Shown: positions 12,701 through 26,809 of the stretch, one piece after another
Numbering within the stretch: the first letter of the stretch is position 1
Layout: each line of letters begins with the position of its first letter
Origin: Baylisascaris procyonis
Taxonomy: Eukaryota; Nematoda; Chromadorea; Rhabditida; Ascarididae
Assembly (NCBI GenBank): GCA_037389465.1
Contig: JAZARR010000184.1
Span: 1 to 64,000 of the forward strand
DNA length: 64,000 bases
Reading direction: 5' to 3'
Program-made: the position numbers and the translations under genes
The notes under the pieces: generated by a model
Seen by the model: the letters and a program-made list of their open reading frames with translations, nothing else
What the model was told of the DNA's origin: nothing
Databases searched by the model: none

Positions 12701-15700
12701 AGTTCTGTCTTTGGTTATTTATTTTTGGAAATCAATTAACAGAAAATTTGAATAAAAAAAAATCAAAGAATGGCAAGACACTCAGGACGAAAAGTTCGGA
12801 AAAAAGTCATAATTTGTGGGAAATTTTAATTAAATTGCAAAAGTTCCGCTCTCCTTTTCCTCTTCTTTCACTTTTCTGCATCGATCTCCTTTTGCCTGAT
12901 GCAAAAAAAACCGTCTGTCCTCCCCTCTTTATTGGATTAATTTTATTAATGTGACTTTATATCGTTTATCTGTGGTTATTCCCTCGTCGAAATATAAAAC
13001 GGAAGGAATAAGTCGTTCTGAAAACATAAATCTTGCATTAGCATAAAGCATCAGTGGAACTCACATCATCAACACTGCCACCATCGAGTACCCTCATACG
13101 CATCATCGTTTCAAGGTAATGAGCACGAACACGCAATGCATTGAATTCAACACGTCCTTCTGGATTGCCACATGATGCACCTATACATGGACACGGAAAC
13201 GATGGACGATCTACCTGTAATAACAACACCTGTTATTGTATTTTAATTTAAATGCGATAATCACATCACAATGACTGCAATAAATCATTATAATCAACAA
13301 ACAACAGCACATCACTAATTAATTAATCCAGTGAATTGGCCACTGGGAGGCAGCAATTAAGTGAACAAAAGACTGCTGCTGCAAGATGCGCCTGTAGCCA
13401 ACTAATAGGTTTACTGTGAAATCATGAAAGTTAGCTTTAAAAAATACAAAATGGTGATAGCCATTACAAACGAATATACAATAGTTATTTTTATAATCAC
13501 AACGTAAGGCTCAGGGGGAGGGGGTGGAAATATAAAGTTTCTTCAAATGTTCGGAAGAAGGCTTTATACTATGTATGATGCTCCCCGACGGTTGTTTTCT
13601 TTGCAAATTTAACCTTTCTCTCAGAGGGTTTCTCAGCGAATTTTTCGTACTTTCCAGTAATAGATAATGGGAGACTCAACAAATACTGAAATTTAACGAA
13701 ACCCATTTTGATATCAAGTATAAACGCATTCATATAAATTAGATGGAACTTACCCACGGATATCAATTTTAGATTATTCCTCAACTCTGATAAAAAGAGA
13801 GTTTTGCTCGGCCCATAAAGATCAAGCTTGCTAGTGATCAGTTACCCCTGACAACAGTTTGACCAGACACGAATATCCAAAGAATGTTGATTAGATAGGA
13901 TCAGATAGTATAAACCAATGACAATGAACAACTCTGATTCTTCTCAGTGATTATATGCCTTCTCTCATGTATCCGAGAACGAAGAATCTGCCAAAGGTTA
14001 GCATCTGCAACTACAGGACCGAATGTAATATAAGCTGTGGGTTTGTATTAAATTGATTACGATTCCGAACTGCAACACAAATATTACTCACAATTATGCA
14101 GATATGTGATACCGTGGTTCATACGACTAAATGAAGCAGTGACGTCTGGATGAGTGAATCATGTATTTGTTGGGAATAAAAGCGAACCACCAATCACCTG
14201 ACATTTGATTCCATTCTTTGCACATTCACAAGCTTCCGGTGTGCACACCCCGTCTGCACACATACAACCACAGTGTTGACGACTTGCACGTATCGACTGA
14301 CATATCGGTGCCTCACTCTTCAAATGAGATCAATTCAGCTCAATTTTCTAACACAAGAATCAAACGATAGAGATTGATTGCCATTTAACGTCAACGAAGA
14401 ATATCTAGTGGAAATTTGTAGAGAAAAACTGCCTCACTCCCGCTTTCATAAGAATTGTTATAGACATAACATAAAAGTCATGCAAAGTGTGGAAAAGCAC
14501 CAAAGGATTATATAGATGGGAGCCACACTCAGAGGAGCTTGGTAACATAGGAAGGATATGCCCAGAATCGTAAGCTCATGAAGCATAAGAATTTCTCGAC
14601 GGGGAAGTGCATTTCAAAAAGCACAGCTTCGACGATAAAAGCATTCAAAAATGCAAAAACGATAGCCAAAGCTAAATAAATTTAGCAATCGACAGTGAAA
14701 GAACTGAAAAATCCAAAACTTCAAACGAATTCCCTTACCGAATCCACGAGTGTAAGAACCGCAAAACACACATTGCTCTCATTAAGGCTGTTCGATTTCC
14801 CCTTCCCCTCTTTTTGCACAGGCCATTATAAGAACAAAGTTACCCTATCGACTCGTACACCAGCAGCTTTGAGCATCGCCTGACGAGTGCGTCCACCAAC
14901 CGGCTGCATCATATAACAAGCCGTTTCAAACTCCTCTTCCTCGTATTCGTCATCGAACTCTTCCTCGCCATCCTATAGCAACATTATCTCAGCAAGTAAA
15001 GACCAAACATTAAATCATCTCTGAGGAATAACATCATTCACTCTGGAATGGAGGCTATGATTTATAACCTCCTTATGTTATTCGATTGACTGGATGAAAA
15101 GCAAAAATGTGTTATATGGAAGGTATTTAAATATACGCAAAAACACTTAGAGTTGTTCGGTAGTACAAAACAATTTAGTTAAGATGCTACAAAATGCTGT
15201 CTTATCAACAGAAACGAGATCAAACATTAAACCTGAAAAAGACAGTTGCATTAAATATCGACGTCAAAATCATCCCAATAAGGAAAACACATAGATAACA
15301 GGAGTAAATAAGACAATCATCTTGTGGGTTCAATTATTTTATTAACGCTATGGACAGAAACATTAAGCAAATGCTCCAACATAAGCATCACCACGAACCT
15401 CATCTTCACTCAACTGCTCGTCATCAGTACTGACTTCTGAAGTGGCAGAAGATGTCAATCCACTCTGATCATAACTCGGCACACATTTATCTCCCTCTCC
15501 CGTTACTTCCATCAGAACTTCTTGTTCATCACCTCAATATACAAGCAATAACATGCAGATTGCACAAAGAAATTCGAGAAAATATCACAAAATGTAAACA
15601 AATCATAATTAGTGAATATTCTCTGAGAATTATTCCTTTTCCCCGATTTGCGTCAAATCAACCACTCTCTTCATAAAGGTGTAATGCATAGAAAAATTAT

Positions 15701-18700
15701 GAGTTAAAATAATTAAATCATATTAGTCAACACGCCTACAAAACTACAATGCTGTCCCTCGAAGAGCTGAAGCATTATAAAAGTTTTAATCAAACCATTC
15801 AAGTATACCCGAAACTAGCTGATGCACTCCCTACCGGCTGCAACAAGATGACGCTTTCCAAAGAGAACTTTTAAAGGAAATTACAAAACGAGCCAAGCGT
15901 AACCTCACATAAATTGAAAAACATACCATGCTGATGTGTCTGCAACGAATCGGAGGAGTGTTGACGCTGGAATGATACCGACGATGGTGCGATCGGTTCA
16001 TTTACAGCTGCAAAACGAGTGGCACGCTCATCACATCGTCTTCGATAACGTTCAAGCTGAAATGCATCCACATACATGTGCATTCTTTAACAAGCGTGCG
16101 CCAGGTAAACATCACCTGCACACATCTATAAAATAACAAAATCAAAGCAATGACTTTGTTTAAGTCGACTTTCATCAGTGCAGAAAAAAATTTACAAACT
16201 TTTATGTGCGCGTATATATGTGCGTTCGCATGACCACATGTACATACGCAATTATATAGAAATATACAATTATATATAAATGTAATCTCGAACTCGTTAA
16301 AGTTCCTTCGTATGGATGAAAATTTCAGCAGCCAATTCTTTAGATTTGAGCACACGAAGGCTATTATGAGATATGAGTACTCGCCTGTTCCTTTTGCATC
16401 ATTGTTTCGAATTCACCAATCGAATATTCCTTTGCATCGTGATGCTTGGCGGTCATTCCTGAAAGTCAACATTTCCGAAATGCACTACTGCATACGACAA
16501 TTTCTTCAAAGAATTCGGTACTACTCTGTCACCCTATAGCCATCGAAAGTGAAGAGTGCGGAAAGATCTAAATTCACAACTTTCGGCCCATACACATGCT
16601 TTCAGTAAATCGCAAAAAAGATGATCAAAATTTTTAGAAGTTGAACAATTTACAGCACAAACAATCCTGTGTCATTCAATTTCAAGAAGCAAGCTATTAA
16701 CTAATTAAAGAATAATAAAAGACAACTTCCGGCTGCCGGTGTGAAATCAGGAACAACTTAATGTTTATCTCCACCCCCCCCCCACCATTTTTTACTCTCA
16801 AGTCCCGAAAGGAAAAAAGAATTTCCATATCGCTTTTAACAGCAGTTCTATGGAAGCAGTGTAACAGAGTTTGGGATACTGCGTCTCAAAGCTCATCAAC
16901 CGTTGATATGCTGGGCATGCCTCACTCTAAGGTATTTCAGTCAATAAAAGAAATGGGCAACAAATCTTTCTCTGAAACAGAGCAAAAATTATTTACTCTA
17001 AATTATTTTAAAATGCTGTCAGTTATCAGCAAAAATCAGTCTAATTTAAGTTTTTTAATTTCGGTACATTTCAGCTCCATATTTAAACATTTCACGTTTA
17101 TTCAATAAGCAATGCTATAAATGAACCATAATTATTTTCAACGGAACTGAAAAAATCCGACTAATTTATACAATTCGACATTCCTTTGTGTCAATTTTCC
17201 AGTTAGCACCCAAATATAGCGAACATCTTACATTTAATACAAAAAAAAATAATTTCGAAATAAATAAAGAAGTTGAGCATTACCGAATGGGAAAAGTATT
17301 GGTGGAAAGAGGTTCAACAATAACCATGCGGCAAATTCGAGAAATTGAAACAAACACGGGTAGCGGCCACCTAATGAGCCAAAAAATAGACAAAGGGACA
17401 GAAAATTAAAGCATTACCCAAGGTGATGCCACCTGACGTTGGCACGGCTGTAAATCCTTGTGAACGCTCGAAATAATACACTTGAACACTCTTAAATCGG
17501 ATCCTCTTCTTCTTTGAGCGACATCTGCAATATACTGCAAAAATTAACGCAATCGAACAAATTTATATAAACAACGGTTTCAAACTGCAACTTGATAACC
17601 CTCAAATTCTCCTCTCCGCATATTTAATGCAGGTAATCTATAACAATCTTCATCTTAAAACGATTTCGAAGCAATAATCCTTAGAGAATTAACATAAAAA
17701 CGCCTGCTCCCACCTCCACATAACTAAGTCCATTTTAAAAATATTGTTTTAGCAGGTGGAGAGAAATTTGCAGTGATGTCAAAAAAAAAAAATTTCTTTA
17801 GTAGGCATAGACGGAAAGCAAACTAACAATGCGGATTAACAACTAAAACAGTGCAAATATTGAGAGTCGAAATCGTCACCTTGACATTCATTTCAACGGA
17901 GCTAAACTGCTCAGATATTAGTTCACCTTAATAACGGATATTTGCATATTACTTCATCGCAACAGCCGGCTCTGCCCGACCACTTAAAAATAGTCACACA
18001 AAATAATAAGTTTTTACAAGAAATCGGTCGGAACTCTGCCCTACAAAAACGTAACTGGCTTGCATTTCATCGATCACATAGAAAAATATATAGGTATAAA
18101 TCAATCAACATGTGTTTGTTCAAAATATGAACAGTGTGGACAAAACTGCATTTAGAAATTCAATCTTCAACAGATTATAACCATGACATTGCAGTTTCCT
18201 AGTCCTCTCTGTAGACTGAAACTACCGGATGGACCGGATGCAAGCAAGTACGAAAATATGTGCATATGGACATCACTTCGCTACAATGCATTCTTGTGGA
18301 AAATTGCAGCGGCGTACAAAGTTGGGAAAAACTAGCACAGCTCCACGTTACAACTGATAATAGGTAATTGGTAGGCGGTCTGATGTTATCCACTTCATCT
18401 GACAGATGCATAAATGATACCGATCATAGATGCCAAATCCCCTGAATGCCGGACCAAGTTGTGATTCAGCTAAACCCGAGCAGTGAGCAGATCATCCACC
18501 TAAACATACTGATCTTTTCGATGATTTTCTTCCCCTCTTGCTTATCTCTCCAACGATTTGTTCTTTCTCGTGTGCCTTCCCTCTTCCCTATACCTTTCAA
18601 ATCATATTTACACTCCGCAACTACCTCAGTCTAATACTGACTGCTACTTTCAGATACCAATCCCTTCCTTCGAATAACGAATGATGATGAGCTCAGCAGG

Positions 18701-21700
18701 AGCGAAACTGAGTGTGAGCTCAGCAGAAAAAATTCGCATCCATATTTTCCAACATTCAAAGCAATCTAGGAATGAATGCAACTTTGCGCGTCTCCGGCAA
18801 ACACTGGATGCCGAAAGAATGATATATTGTTATAATACATTTTGAATAAGCTCATTGTTATTTAAATGACCCAACAAACCTGAGCATGTAATGCTTCGAA
18901 GAGGTGCGCCCTCCAGCCACCTTTTTCTTCTGTCGTCGACGTTTCTTGCCGCCTGCAGCTGACCTCAAATGCGATCCGATTTTTTCCGCTTCGTCTTCTG
19001 CAATGAAAGATAAGGAATAAAATCAGCAGGGTTATTACGATTTGTATACTTTAATCTGTTGCATGAGTAAGACTGTTTGCGTATTTCAATCGAATTGACT
19101 GCTCATGCTAATCTTTCAGAAATGATTCAATTTTCCGATCCCACTGGTTATAAAATACAGTCCAATCAACTGCACAATGCATACAAGGTTCACAACAACT
19201 AAAGAAGGAATGTCTTCTCTCGAAGCAGATAAGTTAGCTTGACGGTAAACATACAGGATTATTTTATGGCATAAATTATGCTTTTAGATTTTGCAAATTT
19301 AGCTTCAGTGGTTCTTGATTTGAAGCTAGCAGATAGATAGGCAGGAGTACATGTGCGTTAACATTTAAATACGCACACAGACATAAACCTGCACGAGTAT
19401 GTGCATATACATAAATAGTTATATACAAATTAGTACAATACAGCGCAAAAAGCTTAGAGCATGAATTATTCAAAACATTTTCAGAGAAAAATTTTGAAGA
19501 GGAAATTTCAAAACTCACTTGCAGGTTCCGTTGCTGAACTTTTAAGGAAATCAGCTGCTGTGATCTTTCCAATTTTCCAAGATGAACCTTTTTTTTCAAC
19601 GTCGTCTTCATTGAAACCCTCAGTTACTTGTCTCGATGAACTGAAATGAAGAAAAACAAAAACTATTTATTAGTCGCATAAAATAAAAATATTAATAATC
19701 CCTCCAGGGTCCAGTGAAGTGTTGTCTAAAATCAATTCGTCACACACAGTATCGTCAAAATTTTTTGAACCTGAGAGGAAGGTAGAAAATCGCGCCCTTC
19801 AGCAAAAATTGTCGCTTTGCAAAGAAACTGAAATCTCGTCCCCACCCTCAACGAAATACCCATAACCAGTGAGTGGTGAAAGAACCGTCTCCGCTCCTCC
19901 CCATAATAAATTACCTTAAAAAAACGGCAAACCATCATTTCAGCCGAAAAATTCACCTAATTAACCATCGCAGATACTCCACAAGCTCATTATCAGACAT
20001 GAATATGTTCGAACCTATTTCATCATCTCTTATCAAAAATACACGAATATTAGGCTAATCTTGTTGCAATTCGATGCCCCTTCCTTCTTCATTCTCTTTT
20101 GCCGACCACTATTGCCGTATTAACCGTACAATGCCCGATTCTATTGCTCTGTCAAACTTAGGCGTAGGTCGGCCACAGTTTTTCAAAACTTCTGTTTCCG
20201 GCAATGCTAACAGCGATAGAAAATAATACTTGCGATTTTAAAATTCAAAAACGAGTCGACTTCCCACATGCGCTTTTTTCACTGAGAAGACGGAATATGC
20301 TGGGAATGAAGGATTGAATATCCCATCTGAAACTCCTCCCGTCCTTCTATTTAGGGGTAAAACAAATCTGCCGCCAATTAAGCGCTAATGCGTCATCAAG
20401 AACTAGCAAATTGTGGGTATTTGTTCCATTCCGAAGACTTCTGGCTTTTTTCTCAGACGACTCCATTTTTTGGATTCATTCATCTCAAAATTAATAACCT
20501 CCATCTTTTCATGGCTGTTCAGACTTAAAGATGGGTTTATCACAAAAATGCCACATCATATAGTTTTTTCAAAATTAGTGTTTCATGTTGTGAAATCTCT
20601 TGCTAAAACAAATCTGACAATATCAAAGCTCAAGAGCCGCTACAAACAGAAAAGTGAATTTGAGGATGTTTCTGGCTGAGAGGAAGACGGATACTGAACA
20701 TTACCGTCTTTTCACATTGGCAACTTTCGGATGCAAAAATTCCTTTCCTTCCTTTTTTCGACTCATTTGTAAATCTCTCACAGAAAATTTTATTTCACAT
20801 ACGTTCATGGCTAACTTCTTATAAAGATGGTGAGTTGCAGTTTTGCCCGCAGGTGGAATCCGAAGGCGGAAGTTTTGCATCCCTCAGAAAATAATGTTTT
20901 CCCACCTCGTCAAATAATGGTTGTTATTTTACAGTTTCCAAAAAAAAATCTTCTCTAGTGGCTGGATAATACTGCCCCAGGGGTTTTAGTAGTGCTTACT
21001 GTGATCACAGTTATTACTTCCCATAGCAATTTCTAAATTTTTTCATTAACTCGAAATTAATTTTAGGTGATAGAAACAGTTGCTTTTTATAAAATTTTGT
21101 TCGAAATTAATTTTTTAAATGGAAATAGTTGCTTTCATCGATCAGAGGCTATATTACTTCTTCGTCAGTAAGAGTGCGATGCTACTGCTCTATCGCAGAA
21201 ATGTACCTGACCTTTCCTCCCATTACAACTACCTTTATTTCATTAACCTTATTCTTATATCACACTCTTTAGATCATCTAATTAAACGCTTTCAAATTAT
21301 AACCCAATAAGGGCCGTAAGATCAATAACAACAGCGTATTCAATCGATTCAGCAGCGGCACTATTTAAATATAATACGATGTTTTGTTATGATGCTTGGT
21401 TTAAGCTGTGGCCATTTGAATTTTCCCATTCCCCGTCCTTCACTCCTTTGCTTACTCTATAGTCACTAAATAATTGGGGATATTTGCACAACCCTTTATT
21501 CTGCATCTCTGCGTACCATGCTTGGCTCAGATTAAAAACTGAAAAAAAATTACATAAAAAGGTATTCGAGTATTTTTTAAATAAAAATATTTCATCTTAA
21601 TCTCAGTAAACCTTGGTGCATGGTTATATAAAATATTTTTCTGCTTTGCATAACTGTGTAGTAAATAAGCTGCGCTCACAGATGCACTTAGTACGACTCA

Positions 21701-24700
21701 GAGCAATTTCATGTGAAAAGTTTTAACGTGAGGATTAAAGATAGCTGCTCCATTTTTCATCTAATTTGAAGAGGATTTCCATATGGAAATGGTTGAAGCT
21801 CGCTTTCCTCCTTGTAAACATTAACGATGTATCTGATAACATGCTGAGCAGTACCAACCTCTTTGCTGTTTCCCATTAAAAACGTTATGTGATTCATAAC
21901 AACTATCGGTAGAATTGTTTTCTCGGGTTAAGAGGTGAGGTTCCTATTACTGACGCTATTCGTGATCTTACTTGAAGTTTACTAGACGATGCAGTGTCCC
22001 ACTTTCGGAAACTGCAAAACTGCATTCTCCACATAGATGTATTGCGCATTATCGAAAAGCCTCCACCACTTAGCACCAACTCAATTTGGAATACCATATT
22101 CCTCATGGACTCATCAATTGGTCTCTGATATCACATAGCCAGAGAATGACCAATAACACTTAACTAATATTGCTTTTTGTAAAGCTAACCTAGTCCATAC
22201 GAGCCAAATTACACAACCAGATTAAAAATCGTTAACTGGGAACCACAGGGCTATTGCAGGATTCTTTGTTATAGAATTGTACGTGGCTTTTCCAATGTAT
22301 CGCTCTCAAAAACATTTTTCTTCGTTCATACTCCTTAGTCAATGCAGATATCGCTCTCAGCTTGCCAAAATTACATACTGCTTATATCTTTTCCCAGTTT
22401 GCAACGTTAAAATAAATAACATTAGTGTTAGAAAGAGGTTAAAGGTTCACGCTAATACCAAAAATATTACAGTGAAATTTCAAGTAACCACCTCCTTTTC
22501 GATGTATTCTGATAACACAGCAACAAAATAAAACTTTCCATCCAAGTACAAACATTATACACTTACGCATTCATTTTCGACGACGAAGCTCCTTCGACGC
22601 TAGAATCAGTTTCGGCCATCGTCTCTACAGTATGCACCACTTGCTCTCGACTATTCGGATCATCGTCGAATTGATTTTCAGCAATCTGCAACTAAATTAC
22701 TCGAATTTTTATGTTCGTCACAATATAACCTACTTCTTCTATCATAATTCATAAAATTTTTGGAAGATGCTGAAGATGAACATCAAGCGATGCAGCACTC
22801 ATTTATACTTCTTGTGTACACTTATTCGATTATATTTCTGCACATAACATCCAAATCATGATGACTTGGCTCGATGCGCACATGATTCGGAGAGCGTGGG
22901 CCAACTTTTAAGAGACAAGAACCGATGAGATTCCTATATGGCTTCATGGAGAAGAGGTCGCACAACGCCCAACTCAAAAGAGTAACTCCCACTGCACTCC
23001 ATATAAAATAAAATACATAAAATACAGTTGCAAAAAGACAAGTAAAAGACATATAAACACTATTTTATTAAACATTTTAATTATTTTATTATTTCGCTCT
23101 CAATGTTACATCACCTTTTACTCGAAAGGACAACTCTTTAAACTACTTTCACACAACATTCCAATCGGAGACCCCCCCCCCCTTGTTCACGTCTGACGAA
23201 TCCCTCCCCTTGTCCATTTCTTGCACTTTCTCAGCGACATCCTTAAAACTAAATTAGTTTTTCGCTATTTGTGATGAAATTTTAAACTTTCTAACTGATA
23301 AAATGCTGAAAAGTCAAAAAATACAACTATGCCCTGGTAGAGAAAACTTTATTCAGCCTTTTGTCAACAGTGGAAGAGTCAATACTTCTAATACTTTTGT
23401 CAAAATATTTCCACAACATTCTGCACATCCCTTCTTTCAAATCTTTTGTGATGCGATCATTTAAGTCGTTCACATCAATCCCGCTCCCTGCCAAACTCTT
23501 GCAAGGTGGTCATTCATCCTTTAAAGTTTTATAAGAACATTTTGACTTTTACTTCAAAACACCTTTCAATTTTTTAAAGGAACGTTTTGCATAAATTTCG
23601 TAACCGAACTTCCACAACACATCACTCTAGTTGACTCAACTTCTATCATACAAACACTCCTCATTCCGTCGATCTAGTTCCCTCGGCTTCCTCTTCTACC
23701 CTCCACTTTATCTGAAAAAAAGAATTCTTGACTGGAAAAAAGCCGCTCAATTTGGATATGCAATCTCAAACAGCTCATGAACAAAGAGCGTCTTGCTCAC
23801 CTCTGTGCTTCTCTCAAGAGAATGTCGTTCTACCTGCTCTTGCGCATCGCATTCAGTGTGGTTGAGCATCTTTTTCGAATGGTGTGCATCCGTTGAAACT
23901 TCTATCGCAACATTGTTAAGCGGTGTATTCCCATCAACAATCACCCCAATTTCTATCTCCGTTGAATCAGAAGCTCTTTCCATATTCAAAGCATCAACTC
24001 GACTATATTTGACTGCACTAGTTTGTGCTTCATTATCTTCAGGTGGCATCACTGTTCTCAAAGGGGTCAGTACAATCGACTCTTCTTCATAACAAGACCA
24101 CTCGGGTGGTGTAGATCCCTCAGACTTCGTTGAATATGACGATACGCTCTCTTCATCGACGCATTCATCTCGCCGTAAGTTCGGATGTCCCGCGTTTGTT
24201 GAAGCACAGTTAGAATCTGTTTCTTCACCCACTACCTGCAAACATGAATGAAGCTGAATGGCCCATCATGCGCTTTCTGAAATTTATGCTTCATTTACCC
24301 AAAAGAACTCTTTTTGCGGGGATTGAAAATTGTAAATTCATTCCCTCTTGCTCGATAAAGGAGTCTTTTTTTGCGTAGGAGATAGAGATGTAGTGGCAGT
24401 CTACTTGACCGCAAATTACCAAAGATACCCCCTCGGCTAATGAATGCTATCACTGCCTCATTTCCCCATATAAATATGCCTACCTTAATATAGTTGGCAA
24501 CAGTAAAATGCAACATGCAGCCCGATTTCAGAACAACATGTAAGCAGCAGGAAGCATTTATAAAAAAGAGGAAAGCGGGGAAACAGGAAGGAGCAGAGTG
24601 GAAAAGGGAAAGGTGAAAGAGGCGGAGGGGATAGAGGAGCACTTCCACTAAGCAGAATAAACTCCCTGAGTGTCGCCTTTTAACATGCAAGACACCCTGC

Positions 24701-26809
24701 GTGGTAAATTCTACACGAGTACGTCTATGCGCATTAAAATGCAAATCGCAGAGGCTTGTGGGGATATGTTTAATGGTTGCAAGGCCCATCTTTCTATGGA
24801 TGGATTCTTTCGTTTGAAAACTTTATCCTTTACTATCGCAAAAAGCAATCAAAAATCACTTCCCACCCCTTGAGTTCACCGTCTTATGACTTTTCGAATT
24901 CTCCTCATCTTGATGCCCGTGGGTTCGAATCCCATTGAAGGCAATAATTTTTGCAGAATAATTTATTATATGTAGCAAACTAATTTTGCCGTGTCAGTTG
25001 GATCATGCAATCGTTATGGAATTTGCTCTTATTTGCTCTTACCATTCGTAGATTTGAAAAGATATCAAAAATTTTTAGCACCTCACAATTTTTGTTACAC
25101 AGAAAAGACGACTAAAAGCATGAAAACACGCTTTACGAAGAAAACAAATGAATAGAGATTCTAAGTTGAAAGCTTTCTTTAAACAGTATCGATTCGATTG
25201 CTGAATACTTACTTCAGAGAGGTTCACGATTTGAAACTGGTAGACAGACATACAGATAAGTACGCACATAGATATTGTGTTTTGACAAGGTTTTCTGCAA
25301 ATAGTGCACATATCCATGAAAATGGATACCTTATGAGTTGGTCGATAACCACGCAAGTTGCCGGCAGCGACGTTCGATCTTTTGCCATACCTTCTTGACC
25401 TTTTCAAGGTGGTGATGTTCGGACAGATTAACTCTGAATCACTGCAGTCACCCAAAAGAGAGTTCAATCGACGCTGAAATATTTGCAAAAATTCGATGTC
25501 GCCCAAAAGCAACAAACTTTGCACAAAAATGATTTCTTCGTTTGCAAGCAACAGGAAATGACTGATTACCACATGTACTCTTCTGAAGTTTATTCACATT
25601 TTTTGATGAGAAAATTTTTAAATGATTCTTGAACTAAGCACAAACACCAACGCCCTCATAGCATATCTCCCTTCTATCGAAATATTTTCTGCTCAGAGAA
25701 AAAAACATGTGAAGATCATCTCTGAAACCTTTGCTCATACCAAAAAAAGAGAGGCGATAAAAGGCGTGAGGAAAAAATAGTGAGCACCCAAATTGTTTCT
25801 CTTCAAACGCCGTTTCCCCCATCCCCCCCCCTCTATATCCTTTTCGATTAATCCTTAGTGAGGACACAGAGCAAGAGACGAAGAAGAGGAGAAGAGGAAG
25901 AAAAAGATGGCTAGTCGAGCTGCTATAATCCATATCTCAATACAAAAAATGTTGCTATTCTCGCTGAACAGTACAACGATTGGCATCTAAGCCTCTTAAT
26001 CATCTATTACGCTCAAATATCCACCACACCCACTCCCCCATCCAAGCAGCCATCAAAAAAAGTCTGCCAAATATCTTTATAACAAATTGAACTACCTTGA
26101 TATGGCGGCTTATGGGTGAAGAAGAAGCTGCCGACGAAGTACATAATTCTTGTGCATTCAGAAGTATTCGTGACCCTCCTGTAAACAAATCATCAAAACT
26201 TTTTAAATGTTCACCAAAAAATGTCTGCCTAAAAATTTCATAGCCTTCAGCAATTTACTATAGGCTTTCCAGAGAATGGAAGATGCAACCAAAACATTAC
26301 GATAGTTTTTCTTCTTCAATTGAGAATGAGGCTGCCTTGGCAACAAAAAATAAATCGTCATCTATTGCACTCATAAATGCACCATCCTTTAATATTTAAA
26401 ATGCTGGATCTCCACTATCGGCGCAACTGATTCACCACTACGCAGTATTGTCGTTGAGTCAGCCAGGAAAAAACAGGATACTGTTGGCTCGATACTACCA
26501 AATAAAGCATCGTTGGGTAGATTTGGGAAGTACACAATACCTTCTCGATCATTTTTATCGCCTCATTTCCTACAACTTGTCATACGCATGACAAAGTGCT
26601 TTTATTCAAATAGTGCCAGAACATTCTACTTTTTTCCCTTCTGAATTCACCTATCACTCCGAACGTTCGTTCTCCTTTAGTCACATAAATCCGTCGCCAT
26701 TCTTACCTCTTCCTTATTAAATATTCGAAAATTGTGGAATGAAATCGATGAAAACACATAACTGACCAGCTTGTTGAGTGTGATCGAGATGTTCGTCCGA
26801 CGCGTTCAT
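9782..26809 (-). CDS. csrnp: Cysteine/serine-rich nuclear protein (CSRNP/AXUD1 family)
   Basis: Seventeen minus-strand exons in phase: 26809-26767, 26178-26096, 24235-23801, 22685-22567, 19640-19519, 18997-18880, 17524-17418, 16458-16385, 16056-15927, 15436-15399, 14972-14844, 14311-14198, 13214-13065, 12514-12416, 12312-12241, 11399-11314, 9911-9782; about 682 aa. Exons 1-5 are acidic and serine-rich. Exon 6 has a basic KKRRRQKKK tract (likely nuclear signal). Exon 7 carries the hallmark [20 protein letters not shown], exons 8-9 [11 protein letters not shown], exon 11 [20 protein letters not shown], and exons 12-13 the Cys block ([40 protein letters not shown]). In this family the Cys-rich core is nuclear and linked to transcription. 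Exons 6-13 are firm. Exons 1-5 and 14 are good. Exons 15-17 rest on open frames and phase: the exon 16 donor could be four bases earlier, and the last exon (SFDD-like start, ending NAETAE) could join differently. Confidence 0.9.
16379..16384 (-). other. GC-type 5' splice site of CSRNP intron 8
   Basis: Exon 8 ends KEQ with CAG followed by GCGAGT. Exon 9 restarts in phase 0 with LERYRRR after TTTCAG. Joining here gives an ungapped match to the EF..EQ..RREKLRRR segment of vertebrate CSRNPs. The only GT before the in-frame stop (CGA/GTACTC) would give the wrong phase. Confidence 0.75.
19310..19341 (+). repeat. Dispersed repeat copy 1
   Basis: GGTTCTTGATTTGAAGCTAG followed by AGATAGATAG. About 24 of 31 positions match the copy at 25221-25250. 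Both lie in CSRNP introns and are followed by ACA/CACA-rich sequence. Confidence 0.55.
22822..23052 (-). CDS. Hypothetical 76-aa membrane-protein-like ORF inside CSRNP intron 3
   Basis: An ATG-to-stop frame on the same strand as CSRNP, in intron 3 (22686-23800). Residues 7-30 are hydrophobic (ending [12 protein letters not shown]), followed by a polar tail ([18 protein letters not shown]). The stretch 22860-22990 is clearly richer in GC than the surrounding intron, which hints at coding or other constraint. I do not recognise the product. It could be a nested small gene, an alternative CSRNP exon or chance. Confidence 0.25.
   Translation of the reverse strand: MSFTCLFATVFYVFYFIWSAVGVTLLSWALCDLFSMKPYRNLIGSCLLKVGPRSPNHVRIEPSHHDLDVMCRNIIE
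24917..24943 (+). pseudogene. tRNA 3'-half-like fragment
   Basis: A 5-bp stem with a TTCGAAT loop (GTGGG / CCCAT) is followed by seven bases and an A, as in a tRNA T arm plus acceptor strand. I cannot find a matching 5' acceptor strand or D arm within 90 bases upstream, so this is at most a truncated tRNA or tRNA-derived element. Confidence 0.35.
25221..25250 (+). repeat. Dispersed repeat copy 2 with GACAGACA core
   Basis: GGTTCACGATTTGAAACTGG then TAGACAGACA, in CSRNP intron 2. Related weaker copies are around 34873-34920 and 46055-46092, each ending in GACAGACA followed by AC-rich sequence. Confidence 0.55.

Noticed and set aside
24850..24943. Intact tRNA gene
   Set aside because: Only the T arm and 3' strand fit; no D arm, anticodon arm or matching 5' acceptor strand.
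24295..25572. Two minus-strand frames of 164 and 165 codons in CSRNP intron 2
   Set aside because: No domain, no codon-like composition, no splice logic with neighbouring exons; they show that frames of this length arise by chance here.
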